Below, one piece after another: positions 49,088-59,780 of a stretch of 64,000 nt of DNA. The notes under the pieces are model-generated. The model made no database searches, was not told the origin of the DNA, and saw only the letters and a program-made list of their open reading frames with translations. The stretch lies in contig MVBO01000014.1 in the NCBI GenBank assembly GCA_002261195.1, positions 152,607 to 216,606 on the forward strand, in the 5' to 3' direction. The DNA comes from Bifiguratus adelaidae (Eukaryota > Mucoromycota > Endogonomycetes > Endogonales). Numbering within the stretch: position 1 is the first letter of the stretch; each line of letters opens with the position of its first letter. The translations under genes were made by a program, and so were the position numbers.

Positions 49088-50017
49088 ATGGCGACCATGC
49101 AGGCCGTAAGGCAAAAGATAACGTTGGCTGGGTCAGCGGCCATGATTGTAGAATTCTTCGGTAAGCTGTTCGCAGAGAGATCGCCCCATGCTGATGCCTC
49201 TTGCTCTGTCTGATGCCTGGTATCAGAGTACAGCGTCAACAGGTAAATCTTGTCGGACACTGTTGCAGCGCTACTTTTAAGGTCCGCCCTCATACGCCAT
49301 TCTAGCATTCTTTTCCAACGAAACATTTACGCGCCCGAAGACTTTACCATGGTCAAAAAGTATGGCCTCAATATGTTGGTCACGACGGACGACGGCGTCA
49401 AGGCGTACCTCAAACAGATTTGCAAACAGTTAGAAGGTCAGTGATGCTCTGGTAACACTTTCTCTAGATGCGATTTTGCTCACTCTGTTTCAAGCATGGA
49501 TGAATGCAGGAAAGATCAGTCGATTGGTACTGGCCATCAAATCAAAGGATACATTGGAGGTGTTGGAACGGTGGCAGTTTGACATTATCCAGTATAATCA
49601 AAACAACAAGGAGAATGTCGATGGGTAAGCATGGATATTGCTTTTCAATGACTTGTTGGCATCTCATGCTTGTGCGTAGGCTGTTCACTCCGCCAAAAGA
49701 GGAGAAGAGCGTGCAAAAAGTCCATCAAGAAATTCAGGCCATCATCCGTCAAATTACTGCTAGTGTTAGCTTTTTGCCTATGCTGGAAGAGAAATGTAGG
49801 TTAAGTTTCAGGGAGGAAAACCATCCTCATCACTGCTTTAGGTACCTTCAATATCCTAGTATATGCAGACAAGGACGTCGAAGTACCGACAACATGGGAG
49901 GATAGCGATCCTCTGCTCCTCAAAGGCGGTGGTGAACATGTCAAGCTCAGGTCATTCTCAACCAATTTCCACAAAGTAGATGCGCTGGTAGCCTATAGGA
50001 GGAATGAACATGTATGA
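49088..50017 (+). CDS. MAD2: Spindle-assembly checkpoint protein MAD2 (HORMA)
   Basis: Six exons (49088-49160, 49227-49242, 49306-49436, 49495-49624, 49680-49795, 49842-50017) give 213 residues, against about 205 in human. Exon 2 is a 16-nt microexon (EYSVN) and is required for frame. HORMA features: ITLAGSAAMIVEFFEYSVNS, ILFQRNIYAPEDFTMVKKYG, LVLAIKSKDTLEVLERWQF, IIRQITASVSFLPMLEEKCT and the C-terminal safety-belt FSTNFHKVDALVAYRRNE. MAD2 binds MAD1 at unattached kinetochores and then CDC20, blocking APC/C. Its partner MAD1 is encoded 5 kb downstream on the opposite strand. Confidence 0.95.
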
Positions 50018-50242
50018 GGATCCTTTCATGCATTTGTAACATAAATCGCCTTGACAAATCCGGTGACTGCTTATTACTAAATTCGACATTGGCGTATAAA
50101 GTGCTCGTTGGAGCATTCTGTGAGGTTGCGTATGCTCTTGGAACGTTGGCTTACTTGCAGTCTACGTCCATCAGTCTTTGCAAAGCGACCTCGAGTACAG
50201 ATAACGCTTCTACCCTACAAGCATCATCGATATTTATCCATC

Positions 50243-51490
50243 ATGTCTAGTCAAAAGCAACAAGGTGACGTCACACACTGGGCAAGCAAGGACGGAGAGT
50301 TTCGTCGGCAGGTATCTTCCTTCCGGGACTTTATCTCGAGTGAACCAGGCGCAAAGTTCCCTCCGGAAGCGTGAGTATGGATGAGTTTGAACAGGGTGGC
50401 TGTCTAACGCTGGGCTTTGTATTTAGTGATCGGTATCACCTCTATGTGTCCTACGCTTGTCCGTGGGCTCACCGCACGCTTATTGTCCGCGCATTGAAGG
50501 GCCTTACCAGCATTATCGGACTGAGTGTTGTTGATTACTTGATGCTCTCCAAAGGCTGGAAGTTCTCGACCCCTGAAGAGACAGGGGGCTGCATTCCGGA
50601 CACAGTTAATCACGCTCAGTACCTTCGCGACTTGTACTTCAAGGCGAGCCCGGATTACTCGGGACGCTTTACCGTACCTGTACTCTGGGATAAGAAGACT
50701 CAGACCATAGGTAGGTCAAGGATGCTTGCGACATCGCGTATCCCTCTTGATGATCAACGTAGTGAACAACGAGTCTTCCGAGATCATTCGCATGTTCAAC
50801 ACTGCCTTTGACGACCTCGTACCCGAGAAGAAGGGTATCAACTATTACCCGGAACACTTGCAGAAGGATATTGATAGCGTCAACGAGTGGGTCTATGACA
50901 CTGTGAACAATGGAGTGTACAAGACCGGCTTCGCCACTCAGCAATCTGTGTGTAAGTATAAAAAGGGGCGTAGATGTTGTCGGTCAATCCTCACACGTGG
51001 AGGTAACAGATGAAAAGCATTGCCGAAATCTATTCCAGTCGCTGGATCGTCTCGAATCCATGTTGGAGAAATCAGATTTCTTAGTTGGCAACACCTTCAC
51101 GGAAGCTGATATCCGATTGTGGACTACAATAATTCGGTTCGACCCTGTCTACTTTGGCCATTTTAAATGCAATATCAAGAGTATTGAAAAAGATTACCCG
51201 AACCTTCTCAGATGGGCGCGTATGGTAGGTTGAGTCACTTTCTGTATGAAGCTCCATTTTACTGAGATACTGTTGCGGTTAGATCTACCAGATGCCCGGT
51301 CTTTCGGAGACCGTGAATATGTATCACATCAAGCATCACTACTACATGTCCCATACGGTAGGTTCCATTCGATTAATTCGGGTGTACCGAAGACTGACGG
51401 CGTATTTACCAGCAAATCAATCCGAACCAAATCGTACCCCTCAGTGACGGTCCAGATTTGTCCACGCCGACCGTGAAGCCCAGAGCTTGA
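50243..51490 (+). CDS. ECM4: Glutathionyl-hydroquinone reductase, omega-like GST (Ecm4/Gto)
   Basis: Six exons (50243-50370, 50427-50710, 50763-50951, 51010-51224, 51283-51357, 51413-51490) give 322 residues. The start [20 protein letters not shown] carries the family's N-terminal [13 protein letters not shown]. The thioredoxin-like half has [20 protein letters not shown] with catalytic Cys in CPWA, and [13 protein letters not shown] then [19 protein letters not shown] (glutathione-binding ES). The helical half has [20 protein letters not shown] and [16 protein letters not shown], ending [18 protein letters not shown]. These enzymes reduce glutathionyl-quinones in the cytosol. All key residues are present. 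Confidence 0.95.
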
Positions 51491-52814
51491 TATGCAGAAT
51501 AAAATATGTGATTCTTTGAGAGGCAAACCGCCATGGACTCTGTCCACAGTGACTCCTCTCTAGCAACTGGTCAGTGTACAGACTGAGTTCCAAATCTCCG
51601 ACTTCTTGTCGTTCGATATACACTAGATCGATCACGTTGTACCAGTGTTCATAAACTGCCATTCTAAAGACATGCTCACAAGCAGTCCTCGATCAGCAGT
51701 ATCATGGGGAGGTCATTTTCCTTCAGACATACAGGATTACAAGTTGTAGAATGGCTTTTTTCCTCTTTTCCTCGGCGGCGGAAGGAACGCCTAATGTTGC
51801 TTGCATGACCCAAATTAGGTTGCAGTAGCTTTGTGCAACCTTTGCGGCAGAAAAAGGATGATAAAAATGAGCTGTGCGACGATATGGTCAGAATATCGTT
51901 CACCAGCACTCGCCATCTTCGCCCATGTGAAGAGAAAGTCAAGCTGTCACTACTGTAGATCATACCGACCGTGGAATTACCTAAATCAGCTTTGGCTTGC
52001 AGATCCTTTCCGTTTCTTTTTGACAGAATGCTATCATGACCCCGTAGCACATGAAACAAGTGGTCAAAGCTCCCCCCACGGTCTGAGTTGAAAGAGACTT
52101 TGTTGAATGTACATTGCGTACGCTTTAAATCACCCAACTTGCCGCGGAGATGCAAGTCATTTGTACGCGTTACATTAGTTACGGCAACCTATACCTTTAA
52201 ATCACCTCATAAGCGAATAGTGCAATAGAAAGGTTTAAAAAAAGGTTAATCCATGGTGACCCCATGACCCCCTGTCACTGGCAGTTCCACAAGCCTTGAC
52301 ATATTTGGTTGGTGGATAAAGCGAACCCTCTGAAATCCATCGTGTTCTCGAATTGTCACTTATGTGGTCAATTCATTTTCGTTATTGTAGACCGAAAAGG
52401 GGGAGGAAAAAAGGCGCACCCGGCCCAAACAAAAAAAGCAACAGACAAAAGGATGCTGTGTTCCCCTACTCCATGTGCTACGATCCATCTATAATCAATT
52501 CTGAACGAACTCTTGTATCCACCTTTAGTGAAACTGTCGATAAAACTCCTTCATTCTCTCTAGAGCTCCTGCCACCCCTTTGAGTTGTTATTGGACATTT
52601 GGTTCATTTGGAGTCTTGTTTCCTTGTCGTGGTACGGCCTCTTTTCTCGTCCGGGGTGAAACGGTGTCGTGTCAGTGCCGACTTTGCAGATACAGCTTTC
52701 TTTCAACGTCTGTTGAAAAACATTGGAAAGACTCAATATCGACCTCTCTCATTGCTCCAAAGCATCCACATTGATAAGTCGAGTTGATCTTTTCGTCACA
52801 GCGAGAAAGCGATC
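51491..52814. other. Long intergenic region upstream of CP2 factor
   Basis: About 1.3 kb without a gene that I can support. A 159-codon frame on the minus strand (52155-51676) lacks domain or membrane features and is likely fortuitous. An A-rich run (about 52,388-52,450) and a T/C-rich stretch toward 52,700 precede the CP2 start. The length suggests an extended 5' regulatory region or UTR, as is common for fungal transcription-factor genes. Confidence 0.4.
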
Positions 52815-54695
52815 ATGACGTTAGACGCGGGCATGTTACAACCTTACACGCAGGACCATCTGCAGATGTATGATCGGGTAGCGCCGACCATGATCTCACA
52901 ACGGTAGGTTTTGCAGACAGAGAATAGAGTGGCAACAGCTGCTTACTTCATCGATGCATTCAGGCCTGGAGGATTGATGAACGGCAAACCAGAACAGTTC
53001 TCACAACCCATCTTATACCCACAATCACAAGCATTCGGATATCACATCGAGAGCCCACCCACACCGTCAGGCTCAGTCAGCCCCGGTGTTCGTGAGGACT
53101 ATGGGAGCATGCATCAACTGTACTCATACCATCCTCATATCAGTCACCATGGCACAGCACTGCATTCCGTGAGCCGGGCCCCCGAATACGGACACACAAA
53201 CACACCGTCAGATCTAAGCACAGACCCAAATTACATGATCCCTATCTCCCAAGTCAATGTCATCGCAATGTCTCAAATGACTTATCCTAAAGGCTTGCCG
53301 TCACCTACCAATTCAATCTACGCTCAAACCAGCGGAACGACGTGAGTGTGGGGAAGGTCAAGAGTGAATGTAATCTTACATGGTATCTTAGATTGCGCTT
53401 CGAAGCTATCCTAGAAGCAGCTACAGCTGCTACTCAAAGACCGGAGGAGATACCCCTGACGTACCTGAATAAAGGTATGTGCATGATCGACTGGATGCAG
53501 CCGCTTCGAATTGTTACTAACGGACACTTCAGGTCAATACTATTGCATCAATCTCAAAGATAATGAAGGCCGCAATGAGCAACTCAAGTCTACTATCAAA
53601 ATCACATTTCAGGATGCCAAGCAACGCCAAAACGCACCGGTCATTTGGCGATTCTGGGTTGGCTTACAGAAAGACAAGCAGAACCCAAGAGCAATTGAAA
53701 TTGGTATGGATCCGAGAGGTTCGATGTGCAGAGCATGCTCACTGACACTATGTGCTAGACGTGGAAAAGTCAACAAAACACAATGCCACCAAAATCGAGT
53801 CTCTAGAGTTTGATACCTGCTCATTCTCATGGAACGGTGCTCAAGGTGCCAAAGTCTTTGTCAAGTTCTGCTGCCTCTCCACGGACTTCTCGAGGATAAA
53901 AGGTGTGAAAGGCATACCTTTACGCATCCAGATGGATACCAAAAGCGAGCAAGACGTGGATGATGACAATATTGAACGCAGCTATTGTCAGGTCAAATTG
54001 TTTCGTGATAAAGGTGCCGAAAGGAAGAACAAGGACGACGCCAGACATCTCGAGAAGCAACTCGAGAAATCACGCGGCAAAAATGGCGAAACACAACCGC
54101 TTTGGCTTATTTACGGTCAACCGCAGGCAACCACGGTCTTTCAAGAAGTCGGACCAGAGCCGACTCCATGTTCCGAGGCCGATTCCGTCAGTTTGGACAG
54201 TGGATTGGCTCGCGATTACGAATCTCAAGAGTCCTCTGATGGCTCCCATCTTAACTCGGGCCAATTGACGCCTCTATCGAGGAAAAGGGATCGCAACGAT
54301 TCCGGCTTTTCCGGCGACTGTTTGAAAGCGGTGGATTACGATCCTGATTATAATCCATTGCCAAAAAGAAGAAGAGCAGGTGAGCCGGATTTGGGTCGAT
54401 GTTGCATTAAAACTGACCGATTCTAGTGTTATGCCTCTTGGTGCTTTTCCCAAAGGAAACCACATATCGTGCCATTTACCTTGAATCTTACACTGTGCAA
54501 GACCTCATTGCGAAAATTTGCTCCAAAATGAACATGGATCCCTCGAAAGTCGCAAAGATACGACGGTGGAACCAAGCAAAGAGCATCTATATTGCCATCG
54601 ATGACGAAGTAGTTGACGCCATGGAGGATGAGACCAGTATGGAAGTTGATCAGGAGCCTTGTCCAGAAGGCGTCCAGATAATACTGAAATACTGA
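52815..54695 (+). CDS. CP2/Grainyhead-family transcription factor
   Basis: Six exons (52815-52903, 52964-53341, 53392-53474, 53533-53703, 53759-54379, 54427-54695) give 536 residues. The N-terminal 155 residues are Ser/Pro/His-rich. The DNA-binding domain (about 157-340) starts LRFEAILEAATAATQRPEE and continues IPLTYLNKGQYYCINLKDNE, ITFQDAKQRQNAP, FWVGLQKDKQNPRAIEI, FDTCSFSWNG and GVKGIPLRIQMDTK, the CP2 immunoglobulin-like core. YCQVKLFRDKGAERKNKDD follows. The C-terminal ubiquitin-like/dimer region has TTYRAIYLESYTVQDLIAKI and closes IILKY. In Neurospora the Grainyhead relative controls conidial separation and cell-wall remodelling; a similar role is possible. A further plus-strand frame (54,706-54,993) after the stop is not included. 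Confidence 0.92.
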
Positions 54696-54986
54696 AGATT
54701 GTGACTTGCTTCCTCGACTTTCTTTTCTCACTCACAATGTACAGATTATTGCGCGTGTTCATAAAAGCATTCACATGACAACATGCTGGAACAAGTTGAT
54801 TGTCAGAGATCACGACCAATTGCTCTATTCAACAATCCATTGCGGTGACATTCTCATTATGTACAGTTTCACTGATGTAGGTTGCTTTGACGTCTATGAT
54901 TCGGTGAATCCGGTCTCTGTGCTTCCTGGGATATTGCCATCCTGGATAATGACAATGAATAATGAGGCCGCATTCAGCGGCGAGAC

Positions 54987-57655
54987 TTACTGATCGAATA
55001 GCTCAAGGGTTATGGTACTCATGAATGCCGGTATTGATCCCCTTTCTACAACCCAATATCGTATCGCACTCTCAACACTTTTCATATATGCCTTGTTGCC
55101 ACTACCGACTAGTTGCATGGTTCCTTGATTGTTCTCTTCCGATCGGAACACGAAGCTATGATCATCGGATTGCCTGTACATGTTGCTGAGCCGTACCCTT
55201 CCGTTTTCCAAAAAGTCCAACTTGTAGCCAAGAATGCTATATATCGCCTCTTTATATTCATTAATTTTTGCAGCGAAAGCCTGGCAAATTTCAAGGCCAT
55301 TAGCAAATCTACTTAAAGGGGCCCCGCTACTTACCTCCTTCAAGCGCAAATTCATCTTTTCCTTCTGCGCCAACGTTGCTTGCAATTGGGTCTTTTCTAA
55401 TTGCAATGCATTGACACTTTCGACGGGCACGAAGCTAATGTCGTCGCCTTTTCTCCGCTTCGTTTGATTTTCGGGGCCAATGATGCCTTGCAAAGCTTTG
55501 ACTTCCTCCAGCAGCGCCTCATTCTCTTGTCGTAAAGCCTCTAGAGTACTCTCTCGTATGGCTTGCTCCATTGACGCAGGATTCGCTTTGAAACTAAGGA
55601 CACGTGTTGAATTCTCGTTGAATTCTCCGCGTCCAAGAGCGTCTTGTAGAATTGTCACTTGTTGGCTCAGAGAGTCTATCTCCTTCCGAAGAAGTGTATT
55701 TTCGCCTTTCTCTGCCTCCAGATCTAGAAAGCAAGAGCGCGCATGTGATTAAGAGGACGGCAAATTGCAAGTTTGACATACCTTTCATTAATGTTTCCCT
55801 ATCTTTCAACAGGTCTGCCATATGCGTTTGCAAAGCTTGATTACCAGGTAGCTCTGATAGCATCGAGTCGTGACTTGCTCCATCGGTACCTTGTCCATCA
55901 TTTTTTTCGCGTGTTTTATGAGTTGAGCTTTGTTGCATTTCGCTTTCAAGTTCATGTATTCTCTCCTTGTGCTCATCGAGGAGAGTCTGCAGCTGCGAAA
56001 GGCGTTTTGTTTTTTGTTCATCGTAAGACTCAGGCATAAACGTCGCCTCCTCCAAATCATACGAATTCTGTACAAAATGGAGGATGAGTGGACCCGAAAA
56101 CAGATGATACGATCATGCTACTTACTAACTGTTCTCTCAGAAACGCAATCTCTTTCTGCGCTAGTGCGCGCGTCTTTTCCAGCAATTGAGATCGTAATGT
56201 CTCGTCCTTATACTTCGCCGAAAGCTCTCTGAACTCGCGCTTTAATTCTTCAATCTGCGCATGATCAGTGAGTAATACTGGTATCAGAAGATTGTAAAGA
56301 CTTACGTATTGTTCGGCGTTGTTGATATATGTATCTCGACTTGCCATTTCCGCCTTCATTAGACCCTCCTTCTCTTTGAGACCCACTAATTCTGTCCGCA
56401 GGGCTGCAATGGCTCTTGTCATCGCATAAGGTGTGTCGAACTCGTTCGAGTCGTCCTCCGAGAGAAATGCAGTCCTGATCCAAAAGATGGTTAGCAATAA
56501 CATTTCAACGCATCATACTGTCTAGACTACCATTGAGCTTTTTCCTTTCTCAACACTGCATTGTCGACTTCTAAGGTGGCCAATCGCGCGCGCAGTTCAT
56601 CCATCCCTTTTAGTTTGGCCGCAAGTTCGCTTTTTTCTTCTTTGAGCAGTTCTACATTGGAGAGTGATTCTCCCATGCGCCGTAATTGTTCCTTCAGATG
56701 CCCGTTGCTTCTTTCTAAGGAACTAACATATTTCACTTGACGATGTAGCTCTCCGGTCATGACTTCCAAGTTTTCTTTCTCTACATTAGCCGCACGGGCC
56801 TTCTGTAGCTCTTCCTCCAAATCCGTGAGCCAATTGCGAGCATCGTTCAGAGCGGATCTTTGACATGCCGATGTTTCTTGCTCGCGCAGAAGTTGCTCAC
56901 TACAACTTTGATATTCACGCGTCAACTTATCAATGGTGGCGAGCATGTCGGTCTGTTCCTTCTGCCGAATCTGTTGCGCATCATGTAATTGGGATCGCAC
57001 ATCAGCTAGTTGTTCAGATAAGACGTTGTTTTTGTCGTAAAGTTGCTGTATTGTCATTGTGCTTTCCTCCTGTAAGAGGTAGATAGTAAGTCCATGTCGA
57101 AAAGTAAGGCTTCATGATTCACCTTGAGTTTCATTCTCTCGTCCTCGATCTTTTCCAGCTCGCTTGTCGCCTCCTTCTCCTTCTCAAATAAGTAACGATG
57201 GGACTTCTCCAACCGCTAGTACTATGTGAATAACTGTACCATTAAGTGAGCAATTAAGTACCTCAATCTTGGCTTGAAGTTGCTTGACCTCCGTTTCTGC
57301 GTCTCGTCGAGCTTTCTCAGCTAGTATAAGTTGACGAGCTGCCTGTGCTTCTCGTTTTCGGGTTTCGTAATCTATGCGATAGCTTGACGAATCTGTAGGG
57401 TACGATTTGGTTGAGATGCGTTACTGGAGCTCTATATGAGCTGTTCTACCTTTGTTACTTGGCATTCCCTTGTTTTCGTCCGCTGCTGTTGCAGTGAATG
57501 TTGATAGCTGGCAATGGAATCAGTAACTAGCGTTCGAACCAGGCCACGGTGAACTTCTTTATCTCAGTGCGGGAAATCAGCAGTGAGATTGAACATGAAG
57601 TTGCTTCAACTTTCAGAAAGAGACTTACCATACCGTCTGAAGACACTTCCGGCAT
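54987..57655 (-). CDS. MAD1: Spindle-assembly checkpoint protein MAD1
   Basis: Ten exons (57655-57629, 57507-57450, 57392-57262, 57215-57123, 57069-56531, 56474-56306, 56254-56126, 56067-55782, 55723-55335, 55280-54987) give about 704 residues; human MAD1 has 718. Most is coiled coil (RLEKSHRYLFEKEKEATSEL; KALQGIIGPENQ). The C-terminal RWD-like head is clear: INEYKEAIYSILGYKLDF, GRVRLSNMYRQSDDHSFVFR, GTMQLVGSGNKAY and RGSIPAFMSTITLELFDQ. The MAD2-interaction region should lie before the last 150 residues; I did not pin down its motif. MAD1 recruits MAD2 to unattached kinetochores and nuclear pores. It is the last host gene before the repeat island. Confidence 0.92.
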
Positions 57656-59780
57656 CTTCTATTCTGACATGCTGTACGCGACTCAAACGCGTTTAAATTT
57701 CCCTCTCTTCTTAACGCTGCAATGGATCCGAAGAGATGGCAAAATAGGCGTTAATGGGCAGAGCTGAGTTGGGCTTATGATGGAGGAGAACCAATGGCCT
57801 TACCAGGTTTATAATGAGCTGATGCTGGTTAAGGCCGTGCGCTTGATTTCGAGTCGGATCGACACAGTTCAATTGCCTGAAAGAATCAAGGATGAGCGAC
57901 GTTGTATCTTACGATACAATCTGATGCTGCAATCGCTAGGCCAAGTGACATTGTTGAAGTGGAGCATACAGTACTGTAACACCCGCCAGGTACTGCAATG
58001 ACGGCAATTTTGTTCTGTGTCTGTCATAGTCCTGGAAAGATGTTTGGTCCGTCCCTAAACCCAAACGTCATCCTTTGCTGAAAAATCGTACTGTAAGCCT
58101 ATCATCTGCAGTGCACAGCCGATGAGTCTTTTGCGTAATTACTCTGTGTGAGCGTATCCCCAGTTGCAATTTAGGCACGTTTTGCGCAATAGACGGCAAG
58201 CAGCACCTTCCAACGAGGAAAGCTTCCATCACGCTTACACAGTACTGTATCGTAAACATTCCAAAGTGTGGAGTTACAGTACACCTTTAACATAATGCAT
58301 CGTTAATGCTACAGTTATCTCGCAGGAATCAAACGGTGTGCACAGGCCACGTTTTGGCAAAGACGCGGTGGCCTCTTACAGCAGCATTAGCTGATATACA
58401 TTACTGTAATACAGTAAGACAGTACTCTTACTGTACATTACTTCAAGGAATAGTGATCCGCTATTCATTGGACCTGGAAAGTAAAGTACTACAACAATGG
58501 ATAACAGAGAGCTCTGCTAAAGTTGTGAAATTGATGCAGGGTCGACTGCAAAAAGGTCATTTGCAGCTCTCGATGAGTCCCGAAATGGAATACCGCACAT
58601 TTCAACAAGGAATCGTTAGTCAAAACTGTAAGGCAGTACTGTGCCGTACAATACAGTACAGTACATCAATTATCTTAAATGAGCATTTGGAAACGGATCC
58701 GTCGCCATACTGTATTCTATCGTGTCGACTTTTACAGTAGGACTGAAGCACACTAATGATTTTGAACGCTTGCGAGAGAGAGTACAGTAAATGATACTGA
58801 ACAGACAATTCAGTAAACTGCGGATTCTGGAGATACAGTACACAGTCAGTAGTGGGCACATGTACACTACCTACTGTAAAATTTTGGCACGCTCATGCTG
58901 TGGACTGTAAGACTCGGGGTCAAATGAGAAACAACAACTTCTTTCGTTTTCAGTTACTGTGCAGGAGGTACTTTATGTACAGTACATTATTGTGTGACGT
59001 CAGGAATTCGTGACGGAGCACGCCAGAGTGCAACAGTACAGTACATTCTGCTTTTTGACAGAAAGAAATATACCCTGTCCAAGATGTCGACAGCTCTTGC
59101 TCTGCGGACTTTGGGGTCAAATGTTTTGGAATACGGCAACAAATGTGAGTGTTGACTGTACGGTAATCCTTTCTTTCTTCTAGCTCTTTTATGTGAAACA
59201 AAATTTGCTTTATTATGAAATTGACTAATGTCGTTACTGTATTATAGCAAACTAGAAATTTATACGTGTTCTTCTGTTAGGTTTTTGTCATTCTTGACTT
59301 CTAAATTTCTAAAAATGAGAAAGAAACAATGACAAAAGTTTATTATTTTAGTTCAAGGGTATTGTAATTACTGTTTACAGAATGTATAACCTTAGAAATA
59401 CTGTAAGATGACGTATAATCTTAAAGCGCTACAGTACATGCTGCTAGCTTGAGATCCAATACTGTACAGTAAGCCTTTACTGTACTGTAAACCATTAGAG
59501 GTAAAGTACTGTATTACTGTACGGGACTTGCATGTACTGTATTGAAGACGTCATTTTTGGGTTCGCACACGGATAACCGCGTTACTGCACTGTACATCCC
59601 CTTGCAGTATTGTCCTACAGTATGTTCAAACGATAATAGGAGTTACGTAAAGGAATCCAAATAAACTGCTTAGATCGGCAATCTACTGTACTGTACTGTA
59701 CTGGACTCCTACTGTCCTTTACTGTCCTTTACTGTACAGTACTATACAGTAAAAGTCGGATATATTACAGTACGTGTGTA
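57656..59780. repeat. Repeat island, left part: dispersed TACTGTA/TACAGTA words
   Basis: Beyond MAD1 the sequence loses recognisable genes. From about 57,969 it is filled with TACTGTA and its complement TACAGTA, often overlapping into the self-complementary TACTGTACAGTA. A short CTGTA tandem lies at about 59,685-59,703 and a decamer ACTGTCCTTT is repeated head-to-tail at 59,711-59,730. Reading frames here are short and of low quality. The first 300 bp (57,656-57,960) are MAD1 5' flank without the words. Confidence 0.75.

Noticed and set aside
51676..52155. 159-codon minus-strand frame as a gene
   Set aside because: It has no recognisable motif and an odd composition, and lies in a long promoter-like region. 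Kept as intergenic.
57500..57545. GGTTCGAA-type box reminiscent of a tRNA T-arm
   Set aside because: No acceptor stem or anticodon arm can be paired, and it lies in a MAD1 intron. Similar isolated boxes (about 2,150) were also rejected.
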